From V1-33 sp964523105 (GTDB taxonomy: Bacteria; Verrucomicrobiota; Verrucomicrobiia; Verrucomicrobiales; V1-33), in assembly GCA_964523105.1 (NCBI GenBank), contig CAZFZN010000012.1, positions 62,001 through 126,000 of the forward strand: 64,000 nucleotides of DNA, given 5' to 3'. The notes below the pieces were generated by a model. That model was not told the DNA's origin. It saw only the letters and a program-made list of their open reading frames with translations, and did no database searches. Made by a program: the position numbers and the translations under genes. Below are positions 43,567 through 51,279 of the stretch, piece after piece; within the stretch, counting starts at the first letter, position 1, and each line of letters begins with the position of its first letter.

Positions 43567-43597
43567 GGCCGGCAGGTCCGCAATGGCCCTGCCGGCC
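43567..43597 (+). terminator. Strong GC-rich hairpin after the giant gene
   Basis: A perfect 10-bp stem (43567-43576 with 43588-43597) and an 11-nt loop lie 51 nt after the stop of the giant gene, within a very GC-rich stretch. There is no T-tract, so it may act by structure or with Rho. Confidence 0.55.
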
Positions 43598-43770
43598 CGG
43601 TGCCCCGGCGGGCCCGGGCGTCTCCCTTGCGCCGCAGTCCCGGCTGGCCGCGTTCCGGGGGTGGAATCGGGGGCCTCCCGCGGCCTGCCCGGCCCTCCGT
43701 CAGGACCCTGGCGGAAACTTTTCTGCGGCCGGCTCACAAACTGCTTTACCGCAGCGAAATTCCGGTTCCT

Positions 43771-43791
43771 CCTCCGCGACTGTCGCGGAGG
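43771..43791 (+). promoter_or_regulatory. 5'-leader hairpin just upstream of cysE
   Basis: CCTCCGCGA (43771-43779) and TCGCGGAGG (43783-43791) form a perfect 9-bp stem with a 3-nt loop, ending 17 nt before the cysE ATG. It could attenuate translation or terminate read-through. No known riboswitch pattern was seen. Confidence 0.45.
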
Positions 43792-43808
43792 CATCCGGAC
43801 GTTAGCAA

Positions 43809-44702
43809 ATGGCCTGCGAAACCACCAGTATAACCGATGCACTCCTCCATTCCTACGAGGAGCTGGGAGGCATCAATCACCTCGACGGGGCCAACCTGCC
43901 GTCGAAGTGCGCCATTGCCGCCCTTTGTGCGGATCTGCTGCAGATCATCTTTCCCGGGTTCTACGAGGCTGAGGCGATTCATCGCGGCGAGGTCGCGGCC
44001 CTGACAAAAAAACGCATCGCGGATGCCATGGCGCGGCTGGAGGTGGAATTCCATCCCAGCCTCGCCTCGCAGAAGGACGCGCCCGCCGATGTGGCCGCCG
44101 CGGCGCACAGCATCGCCTGTGAATTTCTCCACAGCCTGCCGCGCGTGCGCGCGCTGTTGAAAACGGACGTGCAGGCCGCCTTCGACGGCGACCCGGCGGC
44201 GGAAAGTTATGACGAAGTGATCCTCGCCTATCCGGGCCTGGAGGCCATCGCCATTCAGCGGATGGCGCATGTCCTCTATGACTGCGGCATGCCGCTCATC
44301 CCGCGCATGATGACGGAATGGGCGCACAGCCGCACCGGCATCGACATTCATCCCGGCGCGCAGATCGGCGAATACTTTTTCATCGACCACGGCACCGGTG
44401 TCGTCATCGGTGAAACCGCGCGGCTCGGGAATCACGTCAAACTCTACCAGGGTGTTGGCCTTGTCGCGCGGTCGCTCGCCGCCGGTCAGCTGCTCAAAGG
44501 GAGGCGCCGCCATCCGTGCCTCGAAGACCATGTCACCATTTACGCCGGCGCCACCATCGTCGGGGACATCACCGTCGGTCAGGGCAGCACCATCGGCGCG
44601 AATGTCTTCATTACCGAGAATGTGATGCCCGACAGTGTCGTCGCCCTCGGTGCGCAGAAGAACGAGGTGAAACTGCGCCGCCGGGCTGTGCCCGCTGCAT
44701 GA
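43809..44702 (+). CDS. cysE: Serine O-acetyltransferase (CysE/EpsC type)
   Basis: The enzyme acetylates serine with acetyl-CoA to O-acetylserine, the precursor of cysteine. This 297-aa protein has a helical N-terminal half, then YPGLEAIAIQRMAHVLYDCG, SRTGIDIHPGAQIGEYFFID, the catalytic HGTGVVIGETARLGNHVKLY and hexapeptide repeats of the left-handed beta helix (VTIYAGATIVGDITVGQGST). This EpsC-like long form with the extended N-terminus is common outside enterics. An insertion (VGLVARSLAAGQLLKGRRRH) follows the QGV motif, as in other members. A tight hairpin precedes the start (43771-43791), which may regulate it. It is followed 22 bp later by the SprT-like gene. Confidence 0.94.
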   Translation: MACETTSITDALLHSYEELGGINHLDGANLPSKCAIAALCADLLQIIFPGFYEAEAIHRGEVAALTKKRIADAMARLEVEFHPSLASQKDAPADVAAAAHSIACEFLHSLPRVRALLKTDVQAAFDGDPAAESYDEVILAYPGLEAIAIQRMAHVLYDCGMPLIPRMMTEWAHSRTGIDIHPGAQIGEYFFIDHGTGVVIGETARLGNHVKLYQGVGLVARSLAAGQLLKGRRRHPCLEDHVTIYAGATIVGDITVGQGSTIGANVFITENVMPDSVVALGAQKNEVKLRRRAVPAA

Positions 44703-44724
44703 ATTCCGCTCCTTTCCCACGGCC

Positions 44725-45351
44725 ATGTCCTCCTCCAGGAAAAAAGCTCCCCGCCAGCGGCTCGCGCCTTCAGCGCGCCTGCAGCCATCGGGTTCAGTCT
44801 TCACGCTCCGGGGAGAACTGCCGCGGTCGGGCGTGGATCACGGCCTGACGCTGATCGCCCGCGAATGGCTGCGCGCGCTGCGCGAACCCGTGCTCGCTCT
44901 GCGGGTGGTGGTGGAGTGGAATACCCGGCTTGTCACTACCGCCGGCACCGCGTGCCCCCGCACCGGAGGCATCGAACTCAACCCGCTGCTTCGCGCGCTC
45001 GGCCCCGCCCAAATCCGGCGCACCCTGCGCCACGAACTCGCTCATCTCGTCGCCCACTGGCGCGCCGGCCGGCGCCGCATTCAGACTCACGGCGAGGAAT
45101 GGCGCGCCGCGTGCGCGGAACTCGGCATTCCCAACGAACCCGCCTTTCACGATCTGCCGCTCCCCCGCAAACGGCTCACGCGCAAACTCGCCTATCGCTG
45201 CCGCCACTGCGGCTTCACCGTGCTCCGCGTGCGCCCGTTTTCCTCCAGCACCGCCTGCCTCAAATGCTGCAACCGGCTCAACGCCGGAAAATACCACGCC
45301 GATTTCCTCTTCCTGCGCATTCCGTTTCCACCGGCGCCTGAAGTGCGCTGA
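44725..45351 (+). CDS. SprT-like zinc metalloprotease-domain protein
   Basis: This 208-aa cytosolic protein has the SprT-type metal site HELAH (H103, H107), with the third ligand H122 in THGEEWRA, and a C-terminal zinc ribbon formed by YRCRHCGF and ACLKCCN. The N-terminal helix region is basic. SprT-like proteins are presumed proteases related to Spartan/SprT, whose bacterial substrates are unclear. The gene follows cysE by 22 bp, so they may be co-transcribed by chance. Its C-terminus overlaps in another frame an upstream extension of the sulfatase frame, which is not used. Confidence 0.86.
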   Translation: MSSSRKKAPRQRLAPSARLQPSGSVFTLRGELPRSGVDHGLTLIAREWLRALREPVLALRVVVEWNTRLVTTAGTACPRTGGIELNPLLRALGPAQIRRTLRHELAHLVAHWRAGRRRIQTHGEEWRAACAELGIPNEPAFHDLPLPRKRLTRKLAYRCRHCGFTVLRVRPFSSSTACLKCCNRLNAGKYHADFLFLRIPFPPAPEVR

Positions 45352-45415
45352 ATCCGCCGGCGCCGGGCCGCGATTGCGGCTTCCCATGCCCGCCGTGAGC
45401 AGCTACACAGGGGTC

Positions 45416-46930
45416 ATGCGAATCGTCATCCTCCAGCTTCTCCTTTGTGTGCTTTGTCAGGCACAGTCGCGCCCGAATATCCTCTTCATCTTCTCGGACG
45501 ACCACGCCGCCCACGCCATCAGCGCCTACGGCAGCAAGGTGAATCAAACGCCGCACCTTGACCGCATCGCGCGTGAAGGGGTGCGGTTCGACAACTGCTT
45601 CGTCACAAATTCCATCTGCACGCCAAGCCGCGCCGTCGTGCTCACCGGAAAATACTCTCACAAAAACGGAGTGCCGGTGTTCAACCGCTTCGACGGCTCT
45701 CAGGCCACGGCGCCCAAACACCTCCAGGCCGCCGGCTACCGCACCGGGATGGTCGGAAAATGGCACCTCGGCAGTGATCCCGCCGGCTTCGACTACTGGG
45801 AGATTCTGCCAGGGCAGGGGGCTTATCACAATCCCGTGCTCTACACGGCGCAGGGGCAAAAGACCTTCACCGGCGGCTATGCCAGCGATGTCATCACGGA
45901 CCTGACTATCGATTTCATCAAAGGCACTCCGAAGGACAAACCGTGGTTCGTCTTTTGCGGTCACAAGGCCCCGCACCGCGCGTGGGATCCCCATCCGCGC
46001 TACGCCGCTTTCAAGGACAAGGTCATTCCGGAGCCGGAAACCCTGCGCGATGACTACGGCACCCGCACGGACGCCCTGCGCGAAAATGCCCAGACCGTCG
46101 CCAGGGACCTCACCCGCAATGACCTCAAGCTCACACCTACGGAGGGATTGAAGGGGCCGGAGCGTCAGCGCTGGCTCAATGCCAGGCCTGACGAAGTGGA
46201 GGTGAACGGCACAAAGCTCACCGGTGAGGACCTGCTGAAATGGAAGTACCAGCGCTACATGCAGGACTACCTCGCCTGCGTGCAAAGCGTGGACGACGGC
46301 GTGGGCCGGCTGCTGGATTTCCTCGATCAAAGCGGTCAGGCGCAAAACACGATCGTCATCTACAGCAGCGATCAGGGTTTCTTCCTCGGCGACCACGGCA
46401 TGTACGACAAACGCTTCATGTACGAGCACTCCCTGCGCATGCCGTTCCTCGTCCGCTGGCCCGGAGTCATCAAGCCCGGCACCGTGGAGAAGGCGATGAT
46501 CATCAATGCCGACTTCGCGCCCACATTTCTCGACGCCGCCGGCCTCGCCGTTCCAGCGGAAATGCAGGGGCGCAGCATCGTGCCGGTTCTGAAGGGACAG
46601 ACGCCTGACAACTGGCGCACCAGCATGTATTACCGGTACTATCACGACCCCGGACATCACAACACCGCCGCTCACCTGGGCGTGCGCACCCACACGCACA
46701 AACTCATCCATTATTGGAAAAAGGACCAGTGGGAGATGTTCGACCTTCGCAGTGATCCCAATGAATTGAAGAACCTCTACAGCGACCCCGCCCAGGCGGA
46801 CACCGTCGCCAAACTGAAGGACGAACTCGCCCGGCTGAAGAAAGAAGTGGATGACCGGGACGAATTCGCCTCCGAATTTCCGCCCGGCGGTGTGGACGGA
46901 AGCGTGCAGCAGCTGCGGAACAAAAAGTGA
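45416..46930 (+). CDS. Secreted FGly sulfatase
   Basis: This 504-aa sulfatase starts at ATG 45416 with a signal peptide (MRIVILQLLLCVLCQAQS). The formylglycine motif CTPSR (C68-R72) sits after RFDNCFVTNSI, and LTGKYSHKNGV follows, as is usual. Other sites are NILFIFSDDHA (metal-binding Asp pair), MVGKWHLGSD (Lys/His) and SSDQGFFLGDHGMYDKRF. C-terminal TKLxx-type strands end the domain. It hydrolyses sulfate esters of glycans or aryl compounds in the periplasm, after activation by a formylglycine-generating enzyme not in the window. The sugar isomerase gene follows by 103 bp in the same direction, suggesting a small catabolic unit. Confidence 0.95.
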   Translation: MRIVILQLLLCVLCQAQSRPNILFIFSDDHAAHAISAYGSKVNQTPHLDRIAREGVRFDNCFVTNSICTPSRAVVLTGKYSHKNGVPVFNRFDGSQATAPKHLQAAGYRTGMVGKWHLGSDPAGFDYWEILPGQGAYHNPVLYTAQGQKTFTGGYASDVITDLTIDFIKGTPKDKPWFVFCGHKAPHRAWDPHPRYAAFKDKVIPEPETLRDDYGTRTDALRENAQTVARDLTRNDLKLTPTEGLKGPERQRWLNARPDEVEVNGTKLTGEDLLKWKYQRYMQDYLACVQSVDDGVGRLLDFLDQSGQAQNTIVIYSSDQGFFLGDHGMYDKRFMYEHSLRMPFLVRWPGVIKPGTVEKAMIINADFAPTFLDAAGLAVPAEMQGRSIVPVLKGQTPDNWRTSMYYRYYHDPGHHNTAAHLGVRTHTHKLIHYWKKDQWEMFDLRSDPNELKNLYSDPAQADTVAKLKDELARLKKEVDDRDEFASEFPPGGVDGSVQQLRNKK

Positions 46931-47033
46931 TCCCAAAGCCGCCGGCATCCCGCTCATTTCACTTGCCGGAGGCGCGGCGCTCATGACAAATGAGCACGCG
47001 TCCGCGCATCCACCCCAACCACACTTCATTCCC

Positions 47034-48041
47034 ATGCCCCGCACTGTCACTCTCTTCACCGGCCAGTGGGCCGACCTGCCTCTCGCCACCATGCTCAAGA
47101 AGGCCAAATCCTTTGGCTATGACGGCGTGGAACTGGCCTGCTGGGGCGATCACTTCGAAGTCGCCAAAGCCGACAAGAAATACTGCGACGCCAAACGCGC
47201 CCTGCTCAACAAGGCCGGCCTCAAGTGCCACGCCATCAGCACGCACCTCGTCGGCCAGGCGGTCTGCGACCTCATCGATGCCCGTCACAAGACCATCCTG
47301 CCTGACTACATTTGGGGCGACGGAAAACCTGAAGGCGTCCGCCAGCGCGCCGCGGAGGAACTCAAAAAGACCGCGGAGGCCGCCCGGCGCTTCGGAGTGC
47401 AGGTCGTCAACGGATTCACCGGCAGCAGCATCTGGCATCTCTGCTACAGCTTCCCGCCCGTCCTGCCTGGCCAGATCGACGCCGGATACAAGGACTTCGC
47501 GAAACGCTTCCTGCCGATTCTCGACGTCTTTGCCAAGAACGGCGTCAAGTTCGCCCTCGAAGTCCACCCCACGGAAATCGCCTTCGACATCGCCAGCGCC
47601 GAGCGCGCCCTTCAGGCCATCGACTATCACCCCGCCTTCGGCTTCAACTACGATCCCTCACACTTCGGCTACCAGGGTGTGGACTACGTGGGATTCATCC
47701 GCAAGTTCCACGACCGCATCTTCCACGTGCACATGAAGGACGCGGCATGGAATCTCGCCGGGGAAGCCGGCGTCTTCGGCGGACACGTGGATTTCCACAA
47801 ACCCAACCGCTATTGGGACTTCAAGTCCGTCGGCCGCGGCTGCATCAACTTCGAGAAGATCATCCGTGCGCTCAATGACATCGGCTACACCGGCCCGCTG
47901 AGCGTCGAGTGGGAGGACGGCGGCATGGACCGCGAGCACGGCGCCGCCGAAAGCTGCGCCTATGTCAAAAAGATCGACTTCCCGCCCTCCAATATCGTCT
48001 TCGACGCCCAGTTCGACAAGGCAAAGCAAAAGAAGAAGTAG
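47034..48041 (+). CDS. Sugar phosphate isomerase/epimerase-like TIM-barrel protein
   Basis: This 335-aa protein belongs to the xylose isomerase-like TIM-barrel group (IolE/IolI/YcjR type). ATG 47034 (MPRTVTLFTGQWADLPLATM) is preferred over the longer frame at 46851, which overlaps the sulfatase. Active-site pieces include YDGVELACWGDHF, FALEVHPTEIAFD (Glu, metal), FGFNYDPSHFGYQGVDY, HVHMKDAAW (His-Lys) and LSVEWEDGGMDREHG. The catalytic Glu/His/Asp metal set looks intact. The reaction is likely isomerisation or epimerisation of a sugar or sugar acid, probably downstream of sulfatase action. It is followed by a strong terminator. Confidence 0.92.
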   Translation: MPRTVTLFTGQWADLPLATMLKKAKSFGYDGVELACWGDHFEVAKADKKYCDAKRALLNKAGLKCHAISTHLVGQAVCDLIDARHKTILPDYIWGDGKPEGVRQRAAEELKKTAEAARRFGVQVVNGFTGSSIWHLCYSFPPVLPGQIDAGYKDFAKRFLPILDVFAKNGVKFALEVHPTEIAFDIASAERALQAIDYHPAFGFNYDPSHFGYQGVDYVGFIRKFHDRIFHVHMKDAAWNLAGEAGVFGGHVDFHKPNRYWDFKSVGRGCINFEKIIRALNDIGYTGPLSVEWEDGGMDREHGAAESCAYVKKIDFPPSNIVFDAQFDKAKQKKK

Positions 48042-48085
48042 CGCCCGCCGCCGCGGTGCGGAGTTGAATTACGATCCCGCTGAAG

Positions 48086-48115
48086 AACCCGCCGGCAGGT
48101 TGCCTCCGGCGGGTT
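48086..48115 (+). terminator. Rho-independent-like terminator
   Basis: A perfect 10-bp stem, AACCCGCCGG (48086-48095) with CCGGCGGGTT (48106-48115), has a 10-nt loop and is followed by TCCTG. It lies 45 bp after the isomerase stop and 25 bp before the convergent pseudokinase end, so it can serve both. Confidence 0.75.
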
Positions 48116-48139
48116 TCCTGCGCCGCCGTCCGGAAAAGC

Positions 48140-50209
48140 CTAACGCTGCCAGAAGGCGGTGCCGTTGAGGTGCGAGGCGACGGCGGCGAGGGCGGCGGCG
48201 ATGAGGACGACGAAGAGCCAGAGCAGGATGCGGTTGGGTTCGGCGGGGGGCTCTTCGATGGCGGCATCCGCCGGGAGGTCGTCGTGCAGGCCTGGCAGGG
48301 GGCCGTCGAGAAACGTGTGCTCCTCCACTTCCTCCGCCTCTTCCGGTGTCAGGAAAATGGGGACCGGGACCGAAGCCGTGCGCGCTTTGGCCGCGCCGAA
48401 GAGCGCCTCGGCGAACCCGGGCGCGGGTTCTGCGGAAACGTCCGCATCGAAGGGCACGGCGTCCTGTCCCAGGGCGACGAACCCGGCCGGGGCAGCCGGC
48501 GGCACCGCGGTGGTTCGTCCGCGCGGGCTGACCGGGCCGGTGCGACCGGATGGTTTGGGGCTGGCGCGGGAGATGAAGCGATCGAGAAATTCCCGGCGCC
48601 CGCCCAGGGCGGCTTCTGTGCGGTTGGAGAGGTGATCGTAAATCAGCGGACGGACGCGTTCCGGCAGTTCGTCCATGCCGCCCAGCATCCATGCCGCGAG
48701 CAGCGCGTAGTCTCTCGCGGTGGGCTGCTGCGCGAAGGAAGGCCCCCGCGTGCCCGCGGAGGATTCCACCGCGCCGGGTTCACGGTGAATGAGGCGCTCG
48801 GGGTTGAACCGCTCCGGCTGCGTGAAATTCAGCGTCACGGGCCACGAGCGCACGCGGAGCCGGAAGGGCGGCCAGTTTTCGAGCGACAGCCGCTGCAGTT
48901 CCACATCCGGCGGCATGGATTCGTCTCCGCCGGGAGCGGTGATTTGCACAGCGATTTGACGGGGGCTGCGGATGATGGCGGCGAGGCCGATGCTTTCCGC
49001 CTCCCGCGCCGCGGCCTCCAGTTGCTGAAGCACCAGCGCAGCCTCGGCGGGTTCGAGCCGTCCTTTCAGCCGCACCACGGATTCGAGATTCCATCGCCCG
49101 GGATACTCCTCCAGCAGCAACTCGGGATGTTCCTTTTCATCCCATGCGATGACGCGCAGCAGGTGCGGATGATCGCGGGCGCTGATGTTCTCGCCGGCCT
49201 GCATGATGAGCCGGGCGTAATCCGGCGGCATGAGCCGCGCCGGCGGCAGCACCTGCACGGTCACGGGAGTTCGCGTGGCACGCTGCGTGGCGCGGTGACG
49301 ATAGGGATCAGCCGCATCGAAGGGCTTCAAATCCACCGTGCAGTCGTCGCCGGCGATATCGGCAATGCCCGCGCCGGTGAGAAAGTGAGGCTGGAGCGGC
49401 AGCCGCGGACGCATGGCCGCAGGAACCTTGTCAGGCTTTGCGGCGAGTTCCGGAGAAAGATCGCGCGTGCAGCGTTCCATGAGGGTGCGCAGCTGTTCGA
49501 GGGTGCGCGGGTGATGCTGCATGCCCGGCATGAAGATGGTGCCGAGCAGGAATCCCAGTTCCGGCGCGATGGCCTGACTGTTCAAATCCAGTGACTCCGC
49601 GGGGCCGGAGGGCATGGACCCGGTGAGCATGTAGAGCAGCAGCCGGCCCGTCTCCTCGATGAGCCGGGCCTCCACCTGGCGGGGATCGGGGGCGCGCACG
49701 ACCGGGGTGGAAAGCCCGAGGTCGCAAATGCGCGCCGTGAGGTCCTCGACGCCGTCTCCGGCGAGCGTGATGCCGCAGTTGAGAAGCTCGATGCCGGCCA
49801 GCAGCCGCGGGTGTGCCGCAAGGGCGCAAAGTCCCTCCACGACCTGAGCGACGACCTGCAGCGCCAGCCACGGCGGCAGCGGATTACAGCGCGCCAGCCA
49901 CGTGTCGAACCGTTCCCCGTCGAGAAACTCGGTAACATAATAATGCGCTCCGTCGTCCTCGCCGCCTTCGAGGACACCCAGAATGTTGCGGTGCCGCAAC
50001 GGCGCCGCGAGCTGCACCAGGTGATTGAAGGCCCGCTCGTCGAACGGCTGGTTTGGCGCGGCAATGGTGACGTGGAGTTCCACAAAAACCTGACGACTCG
50101 CATCCATCGCGAGGCAGGCGACTTCAGTGCCGCTGCGCCACAGTTCCACGGTGCCGCCGGTGCGGTCCTGCGAAATGCGGAACTGGTGGAAAGACTGAAG
50201 GGAGGCCAT
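48140..50209 (-). CDS. Membrane-anchored double pseudokinase-like protein
   Basis: This 689-aa protein (start chosen at 50209, MASLQSFHQFRIS) has two degenerate protein-kinase-like units. In unit 1 (about 10-270) the VAxK strand is replaced by QVFVELHVT. HRD is absent (LLAGIELLNCGITL stands there), and DFG is CDLGLS. In unit 2 (about 300-450) the strand is VTVQVLPPA and again no HRD or DFG is seen, while RHRNILGVL- and HPHLLRVIAW-type segments still mark the kinase fold. Residues about 535-660 are Pro/Ala-rich. One C-terminal helix (ILLWLFVVLIAAALAAVAS) anchors it. It should be a scaffold or regulator, not an active kinase. The reading frame extends further upstream but begins better here. 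Confidence 0.82.
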   Translation of the reverse strand: MASLQSFHQFRISQDRTGGTVELWRSGTEVACLAMDASRQVFVELHVTIAAPNQPFDERAFNHLVQLAAPLRHRNILGVLEGGEDDGAHYYVTEFLDGERFDTWLARCNPLPPWLALQVVAQVVEGLCALAAHPRLLAGIELLNCGITLAGDGVEDLTARICDLGLSTPVVRAPDPRQVEARLIEETGRLLLYMLTGSMPSGPAESLDLNSQAIAPELGFLLGTIFMPGMQHHPRTLEQLRTLMERCTRDLSPELAAKPDKVPAAMRPRLPLQPHFLTGAGIADIAGDDCTVDLKPFDAADPYRHRATQRATRTPVTVQVLPPARLMPPDYARLIMQAGENISARDHPHLLRVIAWDEKEHPELLLEEYPGRWNLESVVRLKGRLEPAEAALVLQQLEAAAREAESIGLAAIIRSPRQIAVQITAPGGDESMPPDVELQRLSLENWPPFRLRVRSWPVTLNFTQPERFNPERLIHREPGAVESSAGTRGPSFAQQPTARDYALLAAWMLGGMDELPERVRPLIYDHLSNRTEAALGGRREFLDRFISRASPKPSGRTGPVSPRGRTTAVPPAAPAGFVALGQDAVPFDADVSAEPAPGFAEALFGAAKARTASVPVPIFLTPEEAEEVEEHTFLDGPLPGLHDDLPADAAIEEPPAEPNRILLWLFVVLIAAALAAVASHLNGTAFWQR

Positions 50210-50365
50210 TGCTTGGTCGGTGGGGCGCGTGATGGTAGCACACTTCGGGCAAACGCTACGACGGATTTTCGCCGCGCGGGCGCGTGTTTCGCGGTGCCGC
50301 GAACGAAGGGCCGCAGTTGAAGCGCCCCTTTGCACGCGGCGCGGTTTGGATCACTGTCTCAGCCC

Positions 50366-50854
50366 GTGAACTCCTCCGCACAGTCTTCCTCTCCTCCCGC
50401 GGGCGGCCATCTCGGCCTGCCGCAGCCTTCTTCCGGTGTGATCTCACGCTGGGAGGCGCGGGCTGTGCTGGACGACGAAACGGAATGGCGCGTGGTCTAT
50501 GACACAAAGACGAAACTGGCCACGGTCTTCAATGCCGCCGGCGACGCCATCGGCTGGACGGAGACCGCGGAGAAGGGAATACGTCAGGTGGTGCTGCCGG
50601 ACAACCGGCGGCCGCCCGTGTTTTTTCAGGACCGCTGGCTCGGCCGGCGCGTCTGGATCGGGGACAACGCTTACAGGCCGGTGATGTCGCTCGATGGCCG
50701 GAAGCGGGTCTTCGGGGATGATCGCATCAGGCTGGAGCACCGTGATTTCGCCAGTGAAGTGCGGTTCCGTGCAGTGCCGGAACTCCTCGTGCCGGCGGCG
50801 CTGGTGGCCTTCGAGGTTTACGCCCGGGCGCTATGCGGCGGACGCAGTGATTGA
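50366..50854 (+). CDS. Hypothetical cytosolic beta-rich protein
   Basis: This 162-aa protein starts at GTG 50366 (TTG at 50330 gives 174 aa). It begins with a Ser/Pro/Gly-rich tail (about 30 residues), followed by a beta-rich domain. Its strands include RWEARAVLDDETEWRVVYD, AAGDAIGWTETAEKGIRQVV, QDRWLGRRVWIGDNAYRPV and DRIRLEHRDFASEVRFRAVP, ending with a helix (ALVAFEVYARALCGG). The repeated 'W-x-V' plus basic turns is reminiscent of tubby/LURP-one-like sandwiches, but this is not established. No signal peptide. It is divergent from the pseudokinase gene across a 156-bp gap. Confidence 0.6.
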   Translation: MNSSAQSSSPPAGGHLGLPQPSSGVISRWEARAVLDDETEWRVVYDTKTKLATVFNAAGDAIGWTETAEKGIRQVVLPDNRRPPVFFQDRWLGRRVWIGDNAYRPVMSLDGRKRVFGDDRIRLEHRDFASEVRFRAVPELLVPAALVAFEVYARALCGGRSD

Positions 50855-50860
50855 CGGTCC

Positions 50861-51153
50861 TCAGCAACGCTCCCTTGACCGCCGTGCGCGTCCATCGCAC
50901 CTGCCGTTATGCGTCAGGGCCGCCCATGCACCCTCCTGGTCGCGCCGGTGCCACTGGTCCGGTTCGAGGATAAAGGTCTCCGGCATTTTTCCATGCACAG
51001 CACGCCCGCCGGTTTTCCGGTGCAGAGTGCCATGTTCACGGGCACCTGGCCGAAAAAATCCCTGCCGATAAACTCCGGTGTCAGGGTTTCATCGGCGGCG
51101 TGAAGTGCCAGGGACAGGAGCAGGGGCAGATGGAGACGGGGTATGAGACGGAT
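50861..51153 (-). pseudogene. Degraded small secreted protein gene (lost start, frameshift)
   Basis: Reading leftward from 51153, codons give a perfect signal peptide (RLIPRLHLPLLLSLALHAAD) and a mature start ETLTPEFIGRDFFGQVPVNM, then ALCTGKPAGVLCMEK. The expected ATG is ATC. At a run of five T (50986-50990, plus strand) the frame shifts. One extra base restores MPETFILEPDQWHRRDQEG and WAALTHNGRCDGRARRS up to TGA at 50861-50863. With both repaired it would be about 97 aa. Two independent lesions suggest real decay. No homolog was recognised. Confidence 0.45.
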
Positions 51154-51279
51154 GAGCGCTCCGATTTCAGGGGCATGCGGGCGGGCAAATCAATCCGCGT
51201 TCGCGCGCAGTTCCCACCTTATCGCGTAGATTTTTTGCGGCCCGCGGCACGGCAAATGCGCGCAGCATGGCCGGTATCC

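Noticed and set aside
45278..47107. Minus-strand 609-codon frame
   Set aside because: Antisense shadow of the sulfatase gene, which has the CTPSR motif and a signal peptide.
50909..51103. 64-codon plus-strand frame
   Set aside because: It overlaps, antisense, the degraded small secreted gene, whose signal peptide and continued reading after one repaired base are more convincing.
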